Source: a virus
Length of the DNA: 46,418 nucleotides
Virus record (IMG/VR): IMGVR_UViG_3300042922_000799
Location: 1-46,418 of that record
Direction: 5' to 3' (one strand)
Below, in pieces: positions 32,045 to 40,161 of the stretch (positions within the stretch are counted from its first letter, which is position 1; each line of letters begins with the position of its first letter). The position numbers and the translations under genes are program-made. Under the pieces are notes generated by a model. The model ran no database searches. It was not told the DNA's origin and saw only the letters and a list, made by a program, of their open reading frames with translations.

Positions 32045-32617
32045 ATGGTAAAAGACACGCAACCAGCTACGAGAGCAGCTTCGAAATCTAGCGCTCCCAC
32101 TGAATTACAAGCAGTACGAGGAATTGATGTTTTCCTATTGTTTCGTCTTTTAAAAGATGCAGATACAGCGTCAGCAGGAAAGCTTGCGTTCCAAACAGAT
32201 CACGATCACGGTAAGACAAAAGATGGAGATTCTACACCTACAAAAGATGGTCCGATTCGCGTACCCGGAACTTTGGACATTAGTTTTTCTTGTACGTCTA
32301 TCTTGTCATTGGGAGATCCAATGGTCGACAAACTAGAAGATGCTTTAGACAACGATGATATTGTTGAGATTTGGGAAATCAATAAAGCAGAGACAAACTC
32401 AGATGGGAAATTTAAAGCGACTTATTACCAAGGCTATGTAACAGGGTTTAACAAAAGCCCGGGAGCAGAAGGTATGGTCGAATTATCGCTTGATTTCGGC
32501 GTCAATGGAACAGGTGCAAAAGGATATGCCACACTGAATGATGATCAATCAACAATCGTACAGTACGCTTTCCGAGATACCACACCGGGCAGTAAGCCTG
32601 AGGCTAACCCAGAATAA
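32045..32617 (+). CDS. Major tail tube protein
   Basis: 190 residues, TP901-1/phi13-type major tail protein. Conserved features are RGIDVFLLFRLL at the front, a charged loop KTKDGDSTPTKDGPIRVPG, and the beta-rich KATYYQGYVTGFNKSPGAEG. Many copies polymerise into the tail tube. AGGAGG precedes the start. A terminator at 32633 follows, which would make this product more abundant than downstream tail proteins. Confidence 0.92.
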   Translation: MVKDTQPATRAASKSSAPTELQAVRGIDVFLLFRLLKDADTASAGKLAFQTDHDHGKTKDGDSTPTKDGPIRVPGTLDISFSCTSILSLGDPMVDKLEDALDNDDIVEIWEINKAETNSDGKFKATYYQGYVTGFNKSPGAEGMVELSLDFGVNGTGAKGYATLNDDQSTIVQYAFRDTTPGSKPEANPE

Positions 32618-32632
32618 AAAAAACAGACGAGT

Positions 32633-32668
32633 AAAAAGGACCGAGCGAGAATCGTTTGGTCCTTTTTT
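32633..32668 (+). terminator. Terminator after the tail tube gene
   Basis: A perfect 10-bp stem AAAAAGGACC/GGTCCTTTTT (32633-32642, 32658-32667) with a 15-nt loop ends in six T. It lies between the tube gene and the chaperone genes and probably works as a partial terminator to lower downstream expression. Confidence 0.8.
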
Positions 32669-32680
32669 AGGAGGAAAATT

Positions 32681-33064
32681 ATGGAAATCACAATCGATGA
32701 GAAGACGTTTAATTTTGTATTTGGCTTTGACTTTCTACAAGAGATAAACAAGCAAAATCGCGTTTATTTGGATAACGGCGTAACCCTAAATGCTGGTGTT
32801 GAAAACGTTGTTTTTAATCTTTTAGGTGGAGATTTCGAGACACTTATTACAACATTGCATACCGCTAATGCGACAGAAAAACCACGAGTAAGCATTGATG
32901 CGTTAGGAAAACATATTGCTGCGGACGAAGATACGGATTACGTTTCCTTGGTGATGGAAGAGCTAAAAAAGTCGGTATTTACCAAGAAGAAAGCGACCGA
33001 ATTCGAGAGAGAAATACTGGGAGCGGAGAAGAAAGCCAAGGCAAAATCCCGGAAGAGCAAGTAG
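32681..33064 (+). CDS. Tail assembly chaperone (gpG-like)
   Basis: 127 residues resembling the TAC_12-type tail chaperone (start MEITIDEKTFNFVFGFDFLQ). It binds the tape measure during tail assembly. AGGAGG precedes the ATG. The C-terminal 30 residues are strongly basic (AEKKAKAKSRKSK). The message holds the slippery heptamer A AAA AAG at 32965, and the -1 frame is open from there into the next gene, so a gpGT-type fusion is expected. Confidence 0.88.
   Translation: MEITIDEKTFNFVFGFDFLQEINKQNRVYLDNGVTLNAGVENVVFNLLGGDFETLITTLHTANATEKPRVSIDALGKHIAADEDTDYVSLVMEELKKSVFTKKKATEFEREILGAEKKAKAKSRKSK
32965..32971 (+). other. Candidate -1 ribosomal frameshift site
   Basis: A AAA AAG is in the correct phase with the first chaperone frame (codons AAA at 32966 and AAG at 32969). 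After slipping back one base, translation would continue without a stop into the 33076-33426 frame, giving about 97 + 151 residues. A downstream pairing TCGGT/ACCGA (32972-32976, 32996-33000) is weak and rather close. Confidence 0.65.
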
Positions 33065-33075
33065 ATTTTGAAGAA

Positions 33076-33426
33076 ATGTACGAACAGATAAAGCTTAATT
33101 GTATCCGTTATTTAGATGTCGGCAGTTTCGTAGATATTGGACGGATGACAATCAACGAATACAAGCTGCGTATGAAAGCAGCTCGCCTGAAAAAGCTTGA
33201 TGAGAGCAGTATTATTTACCGTCAAGCTTGGCTAGTCGCGCAAGCGCAAGGGTACGACAAAAAAGGTAAGCCTGTGTACAAAACGTTCAAAGAATTTTTC
33301 GACTTCCAAAAACAGGAGAATCTCATTCTAGGGATCGATGAAGAAGAAAACTTGAAGCGAGAAATCTTAAAAGATGAAAGCTTTGTCAATATGCTCTTGC
33401 AATCAAACGCAACGGAAGGAGGTTAG
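33076..33426 (+). CDS. Second tail chaperone part (gpT-like), read by frameshift
   Basis: 116 residues from the first ATG (MYEQIKLNCIRYLDVGSFVD onward). No good ribosome site precedes this ATG (only TTGAAGAA), while the same frame is open leftward through residues such as GKIPEEQVDFEEMYEQ to the slippery site. This supports expression as a -1 fusion to the gpG-like protein, as in most siphoviruses. It directly precedes the tape measure gene. Confidence 0.82.
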   Translation: MYEQIKLNCIRYLDVGSFVDIGRMTINEYKLRMKAARLKKLDESSIIYRQAWLVAQAQGYDKKGKPVYKTFKEFFDFQKQENLILGIDEEENLKREILKDESFVNMLLQSNATEGG

Positions 33427-33428
33427 TT

Positions 33429-36400
33429 ATGGCAGAACAGTATAGCGTCAAAGCGGTTTTGTCAGCCGTAGATAGCGGATTCACAAGCACTATGGGGAGC
33501 GCGCGAAAATCCATGTCCGGATTAGAAGAGAACACCCAAAAAACAAACATGTCTATTCTGCAAATGGCTGCGGGAGCTGCTGTGTTCAAGGCCTTAACTG
33601 TTGCTACAAATGTACTTACCGCTTCCGTTGGTAAAGCAGTTGATCGTTACGATACTTTGAAATCTTATCCTAGGGTCTTGCAACAATTAGGTTATAGCAC
33701 CATGGAAGCGGACAGTTCTACTCGGAAGCTTTCCGAAGGGATTAATGGGTTACCTACTTCTTTGGACGAGGTTGTTAGCACTGCTCAGAGGCTGACTATA
33801 CTTACAGGAAATCTAGAGGAATCAACGGATCTTACAATAGCATTGAATAACGCTTTTCTTGCTAGCGGGGCTTCATCTGACAAAGCAGCTCGAGGAACTG
33901 AGCAGTATATCAGTATGCTCAGTCGCGGAGAGGTCAATTTAACTTCATGGAGAACGCTGCAAGAAACAATGGGGTACGCATTAAGCGAGACTGCAAAGAA
34001 AATGGGGATCGCATCAGGCGACGCTAACGAGCTATACGACGCGCTGAATGACGGGCTTTTCACGTTCGATGAATTTAGTGCAGCTTTGGTCGAATGTTCT
34101 GAGCAAGCCGGTGGATTTGCTGAGGTAGCGTTGACTGCCTCTGAAGGGGTCCGGACGTCGTTTGAGAATGTGAAAACAGCCGTTGTCCGCAACCTAGCAA
34201 ATATTATTGAAGCCTTTGATGATATGCTGGTCGAAGTGACGGGGTTAAATATCGCTGGGCATTTGAATAATTTGAAAAATGTCGTTGACACCTCTATGGG
34301 TGCGATGACAAAAGTCATTAAAGTTTTTGGGTCTACATTGTCGACACTCTTGCCGATTGTGAAACCCTTGACACCTGCACTTGTAGGTATGGCCACAGCT
34401 TTGGCAGTTCATAAAGTTGTATCAAAAGCCAGTCAAGCAATTGCAGGCTATCGAATAATGTTGACGGCTTTTAATGCCGCAGTACAAAAATCAACTGCTT
34501 CAACAGCTGCGCAGGCATCAATGCAAAAAGCGGCTACTATCGCAAAACAGCACGGTATGTCAGCAACAGTCGCCCAAACAGTGGCAGATAAGGCGTATAC
34601 AGCAGCGGTACTGCAACAGACGACAGGCGTTAAGATGATCACTGCTGTCCAAGCAGCATATAACGCAGTGAAGCAAAAAGCTATTGCCACGAATATCACC
34701 GGAATAGCAATAACCAAAACCATGATGGCAGTAGCAGCAAAAGACGTTGCGATGGATAAACTTAAACTGATTTCCACAACCGCTAAAACGGCAGCAATGC
34801 TGGCGCACAGCAAAGCTATGATAGCAGGAACAGGTTCTACAATCGCGGCAACAGTTGCAACAGGAGCCTTTGGTAAAGCTCTCTTGTTAGCTATGGGCCC
34901 AATCGGTTGGGTGATTGGTGGAGTCGGCGCGCTAGCTGGTGGAATCTATGTTTTGGTCAAACGTTTCGGATCAGGAACCGAAGAGGGGAAGAAATTCAAA
35001 AAGGAAATTAAAAGCCTTTCAAAGGAGACTGAAAAACTCGTCGATTCTGTGGCAAGTAATGCAGAGGCCCACGCAGAAAATATCGGTCAGATTAACGCGA
35101 GCGCTGGCGCGAATCAGGAACTGGCTAAAAGGGTGCAAGATTTAGCCGCCATAGAAAATAAGTCAGCAGGAGAAAAAGCGCAATTAAAGGCGCTGACAGA
35201 GCAACTAAACGAAGCTGTACCGGGATTGAACGCAGCCTATGATGAACAAACTGACAGTCTAAATCTCTCGGAAGAAGCTATGAGCAACTATATCGAGACG
35301 ATGAAGAAACAGGCAGAAGCCCAAGCATATCAGGATCGGTTGAAGCAGGCTATTGAAGACCGAATTAAAGTAGAAGAGCAACAGAATGCGCTACTAGTCA
35401 AGCAGAAAGAAATTGAAGACGACGGTAATATTACGAAAAAAGAACGTAATAAGCTGGAGAAGGAGATAACTGAACAACTAGAGGAGCTCCAGTTTGCCTA
35501 TATAGACGCGGAAGCAACTGCAACGTACTACGGCGATAAAGTAGCGGAAGCTCACGAAAAATCGGCGCAGGCAGCTACTGAGTCGGCAGAAAAAGCTAGA
35601 ATCAGTTTTGAGGATTTGTCCGAGTCTCAACAAGCTGCGGTTTCCACATTGATCGATCGATACGATGCATTGGCAGCAGGTGCGCAAAACGCATTCGAGA
35701 AAATGCGCCATGAAACCGAAGAAACTACGCAATCTATGCTTGAAACATTGAATCACAACGCGACGCAAACTGAAAAATATGCCGAAAACTTAGCAAAACT
35801 TCACGAGCGTGCGGGTGAAGGAAGCCACGAAAACTTTACGAAATGGCTTGACACCATGACAGAAGATAACGCCGCCGAGCTAGCAGTAATGGTTAACATG
35901 ACTGACGAAGAAATGAAGCAGTACGAGGATGCGTTAGAACGTGGTGCCAAAGCCGGGATGCAAGGAGTAGCGGCAGAGACAGGTTTGGGAGTAGATGAAG
36001 TTGCTGAAACTCTAGGCGTGTTTGCCTCTGAAATACCTCAGACCCTGCGTGAACAAATGGAGGCAGAAATGCCTAGTGTAGGAGCCGCAATCCCAGAGGG
36101 AATGAAGGTCGGGATTGAGGAAGGCAAAGAAGATAGCATAGATGCAGCACGAGAGATGATGAAGCAGCTGATTGAAGCCTCGAAGAATGAGGCAGGGGTC
36201 AACAGTCCTTCCAGAGTCTACAAAGAGATGGGCGGACACTTAATTGACGGGCTTGTTCTTGGTGTTGAAGGTAAGCAATCAAATGCTGTCACAGCAATGC
36301 AGAAGGTTTTGCAAGCGATGCAAAAGGCTGTAGACTCCGAGAGTAAAAACATGTCGAAGAGCTTTGATCAGATTGTTACAGGAGCAGATAGCTCACTATC

Positions 36401-37274
36401 TAAACTTCCAAATGTAGCCAATAAATCGATGGCTGCGATGGAAAGCCAATTTAAATCTGGGGCTCGCACCTCTCAATCTACAATGAGAAATCTTTCCAAT
36501 CAATTGGTACAGGCTTTTAGTCGAACACCTAATCAGATGCAGAATGTCGGTAGAAATAGTATGAATAGCTTAGACACAGGGTTACGTTCACGTCAAAGTG
36601 CCGTACAAACGACAGCCAGTCAGACCCATACAAGGATCATTCAAGCGTTTAACCGTACGCCTAGCCAACTACAAATAGTCGGACGAAACAGCATGACGGG
36701 CTTGAACAACGGCCTACGATCGAACCAAGGCAGCGCGATTAGTACCGCACAAACGACAAGTAGCCGAATCGTAAGCGCCTTTAATGGATTACCGAGTCAG
36801 CTAAATCAATCTGGAAGAAATGCGATGGCTGGATTAACCGCAGGTATAAATGCCGGTGCTGGTGGTGCGATAGCAGCTGCAAACCGGGTAGCAAATCAGG
36901 TATCAGCTACGATTAACAAAGCGCTTGATATTAACAGCCCGTCTCGAGTAACTAAGAAGAGCGGGGCCTTCGCTTCGGAGGGGCTTGAAGTGGGACTTTT
37001 AAGTCGCATTAATCAAGTAGCATCTGCAGCAAGACAGGTTACGGATGCCTTGATCGATAATATTTCGCCTGGCATAGATCTCCAAGCGAATCTTGGTTTT
37101 TCCACATCAGGAGGAATAATTGATAGCAATCTAGGAAAGAACAAAATGTCTATGAGCCCAATTCAAATCGTCAATAAATTGATCCTCGACGGGAAACAAA
37201 TCGCTGGATCTACGAATACTATCTTAGCAAGCGATTATGAAAAATTAGCATATGCGCAAGGAGGTCTGACATGA
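33429..37274 (+). CDS. Tape measure protein
   Basis: 1281 residues. The N-terminal region (KALTVATNVLTASVGKAVDR, YPRVLQQLGYS, SRGEVNLTSWRTLQETMGYA) matches the siphovirus tape-measure N-terminal domain. The middle has Ala/Thr-rich helices, membrane-like segments (about 34860-34960) and long coiled coils. The C-terminal part holds at least three degenerate repeats of about 42 residues, each with S-[RN]-x-P-[SN]-Q-[LM]-x-x-x-G-R-N-[SA]-M. It sets tail length and passes into the host membrane on ejection. At about 0.15 nm per residue the tail should be near 190 nm. AAGGAGG precedes the start. Confidence 0.95.
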   Translation: MAEQYSVKAVLSAVDSGFTSTMGSARKSMSGLEENTQKTNMSILQMAAGAAVFKALTVATNVLTASVGKAVDRYDTLKSYPRVLQQLGYSTMEADSSTRKLSEGINGLPTSLDEVVSTAQRLTILTGNLEESTDLTIALNNAFLASGASSDKAARGTEQYISMLSRGEVNLTSWRTLQETMGYALSETAKKMGIASGDANELYDALNDGLFTFDEFSAALVECSEQAGGFAEVALTASEGVRTSFENVKTAVVRNLANIIEAFDDMLVEVTGLNIAGHLNNLKNVVDTSMGAMTKVIKVFGSTLSTLLPIVKPLTPALVGMATALAVHKVVSKASQAIAGYRIMLTAFNAAVQKSTASTAAQASMQKAATIAKQHGMSATVAQTVADKAYTAAVLQQTTGVKMITAVQAAYNAVKQKAIATNITGIAITKTMMAVAAKDVAMDKLKLISTTAKTAAMLAHSKAMIAGTGSTIAATVATGAFGKALLLAMGPIGWVIGGVGALAGGIYVLVKRFGSGTEEGKKFKKEIKSLSKETEKLVDSVASNAEAHAENIGQINASAGANQELAKRVQDLAAIENKSAGEKAQLKALTEQLNEAVPGLNAAYDEQTDSLNLSEEAMSNYIETMKKQAEAQAYQDRLKQAIEDRIKVEEQQNALLVKQKEIEDDGNITKKERNKLEKEITEQLEELQFAYIDAEATATYYGDKVAEAHEKSAQAATESAEKARISFEDLSESQQAAVSTLIDRYDALAAGAQNAFEKMRHETEETTQSMLETLNHNATQTEKYAENLAKLHERAGEGSHENFTKWLDTMTEDNAAELAVMVNMTDEEMKQYEDALERGAKAGMQGVAAETGLGVDEVAETLGVFASEIPQTLREQMEAEMPSVGAAIPEGMKVGIEEGKEDSIDAAREMMKQLIEASKNEAGVNSPSRVYKEMGGHLIDGLVLGVEGKQSNAVTAMQKVLQAMQKAVDSESKNMSKSFDQIVTGADSSLSKLPNVANKSMAAMESQFKSGARTSQSTMRNLSNQLVQAFSRTPNQMQNVGRNSMNSLDTGLRSRQSAVQTTASQTHTRIIQAFNRTPSQLQIVGRNSMTGLNNGLRSNQGSAISTAQTTSSRIVSAFNGLPSQLNQSGRNAMAGLTAGINAGAGGAIAAANRVANQVSATINKALDINSPSRVTKKSGAFASEGLEVGLLSRINQVASAARQVTDALIDNISPGIDLQANLGFSTSGGIIDSNLGKNKMSMSPIQIVNKLILDGKQIAGSTNTILASDYEKLAYAQGGLT

Positions 37275-38110
37275 TTAATCTTCAAGATAATACAAAGTTT
37301 TATGTCGGTGACATATGCTTAAACGATTTTTTGGCGGAACGATCCACGGATTATTTCATCTTAAAGTGTGAACCGGAATTTCCGAACCCTGAACCTGTCT
37401 TTGAAACTTTCGAGGGCAGTGACGGGCAACGACTAGTTAACAATCGTTTTGACAGTTACTACTTTCACCTCGAGTTCATGACGAAAACACCCGACAAGTA
37501 CGACACGCAATTGTTGATCAATGAACTCAAAACTTTGCTATTTCAGCGCACACCGTTTTACATTCGGTATTCATTGGAGGACGGTAAAAGATTTAAAGTT
37601 TTGACGGACGAAATGCATGAAGAGATGCAGAATACACGTTTTTCAATCTTCACAGTCAGCTTTATTGTTTTTGAAGGGCGTTCGGAGTCCGCTGGGTCCA
37701 GTCTGGATGAGTTTGATCTAGAATCAGACTGGCAATTTTCGCAAGGCATAGTGACTGAGGATTATCAATATACTCACGACACGAGCCGATTTATCATTTA
37801 CAATGCCGGAGACTTTCTTATTGATCCTCGCGAACACGATCTACGAATCAGAGTAGAGGGCGAGAGCGACGGGCAATTAAATATCTTTAATCGAACTACG
37901 GGGGAGAGATTCATTTATTTTCCTGAATTTAGTACTCGAAGAGGAGACTGGGTTGAGCTTGATGGAGTATACCCGAAAAGGAACGGTGTAAACTGCGGAA
38001 TTGACACAAATCACGGTTTGATCACTCTGGTTCCGGGAGAAAATGATATTGAGATACAAAATATCAGCCGAGTAAAGTCTGAGTGGGATTTCCGCTTCTT
38101 ATATAGGTAG
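37271..38110 (+). CDS. Distal tail protein (Dit)
   Basis: 279 residues of the siphovirus Dit family. The N-terminal belt domain (NDFLAERSTDYFILKCEPEF, FETFEGSDGQRLVNNRF, YDTQLLINELKTLLF) and a C-terminal beta-sandwich part are recognisable. It forms the hub ring linking tail tube to baseplate. Overlaps the tape measure gene by 4 nt with AAGGAGG upstream. Confidence 0.88.
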   Translation: MINLQDNTKFYVGDICLNDFLAERSTDYFILKCEPEFPNPEPVFETFEGSDGQRLVNNRFDSYYFHLEFMTKTPDKYDTQLLINELKTLLFQRTPFYIRYSLEDGKRFKVLTDEMHEEMQNTRFSIFTVSFIVFEGRSESAGSSLDEFDLESDWQFSQGIVTEDYQYTHDTSRFIIYNAGDFLIDPREHDLRIRVEGESDGQLNIFNRTTGERFIYFPEFSTRRGDWVELDGVYPKRNGVNCGIDTNHGLITLVPGENDIEIQNISRVKSEWDFRFLYR

Positions 38111-38118
38111 GTGATTGA

Positions 38119-39147
38119 ATGTTAACGATAATGAACTACGAAAAAACAAAAGAAGAAATCCTTGTCGATTATGACAAGGATTCTTTTTATGAAAACTGGC
38201 AGATGAATGAGATCTGGGAAGTTAGTTTTTTGGTGAGAGAAACGCCTAGAAATAAATATGCATTTGATTTGATTGAGTATGAATCTTCTGTTTGGTTTCA
38301 AGGACAAGAATTCATCATTAAACAACTGCAGCCATTTGTTATTGGGGAAGCTGTTTATAAGACTGTCACTGCACTACACGTCTACTACACGATACAAGAC
38401 GGGTATCAGTACAATACAATCACTGGGAGACGAACCCCGTTGCAACTCTTGACACATATTTTTAATGCGGGATCACGAGGCTTTACGTGGCGATTAAGCG
38501 GGGGGTATTCGAGTACCGAAAAGGAAAATTTTGGGGATGCAAATTATTTGCGATTAATAAATGACGTGCTCTCTGATTTTAATATTGCCTTGATGCCAGA
38601 CAACAGGCACTTGCACTTTATGCCAAAAAATAACTTCGGTGAGAAAGTCAACGAGCCAATCCGATACAAATACAATACTGATGACGTTAAGTTCGACATT
38701 AGCACACTTAACTTAAAAACACAGATTAGGGGTTTTGGTGCGTTGAAAGAAGGTGTAGAAACAGATAGCCCTTCAAACAACGATTACGTTTTCCCTCCGA
38801 TCACATACACGTCTCCTGAGTCTGCTAAATGGGGCATCAGGATACAAGATCCGGTACGCGATGAACGTTACCATCATGCTGACAGTATGCAAGAAAGGTT
38901 GGAAAGTGATCTCAGTGACATTCCGGAAATTTCAGGTGTAGTAACACTTAAGTGGCAAACACAGATTAACAAAGGTGATCACGTCCCATTTATATACGAG
39001 CCATTAGGGATTAATACCTATATTCAAGTAGTTGGGATCCGAAACTTCCCTGCGCTGCCTGATAGACCGCCAGAAATAGTCCTTTCCAATACAAAAAAAA
39101 CTATGACAGGGATACTTGTTAGTTTGAAACAGAGAGGAGTGTTGTAA
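38119..39147 (+). CDS. Tail-associated protein (Tal), prophage tail endopeptidase type
   Basis: 342 residues, matching the gp27-like N-terminal part of Tal proteins: VDYDKDSFYENWQMNEIWEV, LIEYESSVWFQGQEFIIKQL and RRTPLQLLTHIFNAGSRGFTW. It ends without a lysozyme or peptidase C-terminal domain, so it is a short Tal that only closes the tube tip. AGGTGATTG precedes the ATG. Confidence 0.87.
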   Translation: MLTIMNYEKTKEEILVDYDKDSFYENWQMNEIWEVSFLVRETPRNKYAFDLIEYESSVWFQGQEFIIKQLQPFVIGEAVYKTVTALHVYYTIQDGYQYNTITGRRTPLQLLTHIFNAGSRGFTWRLSGGYSSTEKENFGDANYLRLINDVLSDFNIALMPDNRHLHFMPKNNFGEKVNEPIRYKYNTDDVKFDISTLNLKTQIRGFGALKEGVETDSPSNNDYVFPPITYTSPESAKWGIRIQDPVRDERYHHADSMQERLESDLSDIPEISGVVTLKWQTQINKGDHVPFIYEPLGINTYIQVVGIRNFPALPDRPPEIVLSNTKKTMTGILVSLKQRGVL

Positions 39148-40161
39148 TTGGGATTTTTAAAATTAGTGACAAACCGTATCGGCTTGGAATGGAAGAAAGC
39201 ATTTAACCATAACGCCGATGAAACGGAACGAGAAATAAGCCGTCTCGATCAAAAAGATAAATACCTCGAAGCAAGAATAAGCAATACAGTACTAAAATCA
39301 GGCGGCAACTCACCGAATGAGGTGATCGACGCACGTGTCAACTGGCGAGGGGATACATTTTTAACGCTACAAGAGCGATTAATCGCCGGAGAGGAATTGT
39401 CAGCACAAGAAAGGCAAGAATTAGTATCTAAAATCGAGGATTTAAGCGATGGCTATGATCAGCTACTTGAGGTGATCCAGATGCTTTACGGTGGATCTGG
39501 CGGAACCCAAGTAATTTACGTCTCTAAAGATGGGAACGACACAACAGGCAACGGAACAGAACGCAAGCCGTTCTTAACAGTTCAAGCAGCCGTCAACAGT
39601 CTACCGCTGCTATCGACCACGCGCTTTAATATACGGATTGGAAGCGGGGCATATCTTGAAGATGTTACCGTTCGAGGTTTTAAGGCAGATAATATTGAAA
39701 TCGTGGCAGAAAATAACTCATCTGTTAGCGCACTAACTGGGAACTTAAGTTGTTTTATTCGATCGATCCAGTTCATTGATTGCAGTACGTATTGCCGTGT
39801 AAGAGGTATTCAGTCTACGGATATCGCAAACTCGCCGGGCTACTTCATCCGGTTTGATCGAGTATCTTATGGCGCTATTGATAATTGTCGGGCAACGGCA
39901 TCGACACTCGCACACGATTCTTACAATACGTTTCATTTTAGTGGTTGCTCGGGTAACGTCTACACCTCATGGGCAAGTCATCAACGCATGGTGATACGTG
40001 CCGAATTTACAGCAATGACTCGTCTGTCTGGAGATGTGGCCGGGAATAACAATACGGTTATATGTGGGGCACGTGGGGCTATTATTTTCCGAGACACCGC
40101 AGCGTCGATCACAGGAACTACAATGGAGCAAAGATCGCTAGGGGGGCAAGTATTCTCATGA
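39148..40161 (+). CDS. Baseplate/receptor-binding protein with beta-helix domain
   Basis: 337 residues starting at TTG directly after the Tal stop, with GAGAGGAG upstream. A helical N-terminal anchoring part (ADETEREISRLDQKDKYLEA) is followed by a linker and a right-handed beta-helix domain starting VIYVSKDGNDTTGNGTERKP and FLTVQAAVNSLP, a pectate-lyase-like fold used in phage tailspikes. It probably binds or cleaves host cell-wall glycans. The next gene overlaps by 4 nt. Confidence 0.75.
   Translation: MGFLKLVTNRIGLEWKKAFNHNADETEREISRLDQKDKYLEARISNTVLKSGGNSPNEVIDARVNWRGDTFLTLQERLIAGEELSAQERQELVSKIEDLSDGYDQLLEVIQMLYGGSGGTQVIYVSKDGNDTTGNGTERKPFLTVQAAVNSLPLLSTTRFNIRIGSGAYLEDVTVRGFKADNIEIVAENNSSVSALTGNLSCFIRSIQFIDCSTYCRVRGIQSTDIANSPGYFIRFDRVSYGAIDNCRATASTLAHDSYNTFHFSGCSGNVYTSWASHQRMVIRAEFTAMTRLSGDVAGNNNTVICGARGAIIFRDTAASITGTTMEQRSLGGQVFS

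Noticed and set aside
38119-39147. Peptidoglycan-hydrolase domain in Tal
   Set aside because: The family name includes endopeptidase, but the 342-residue protein ends after the structural gp27-like part, with no NlpC/P60, M23 or lysozyme motif.
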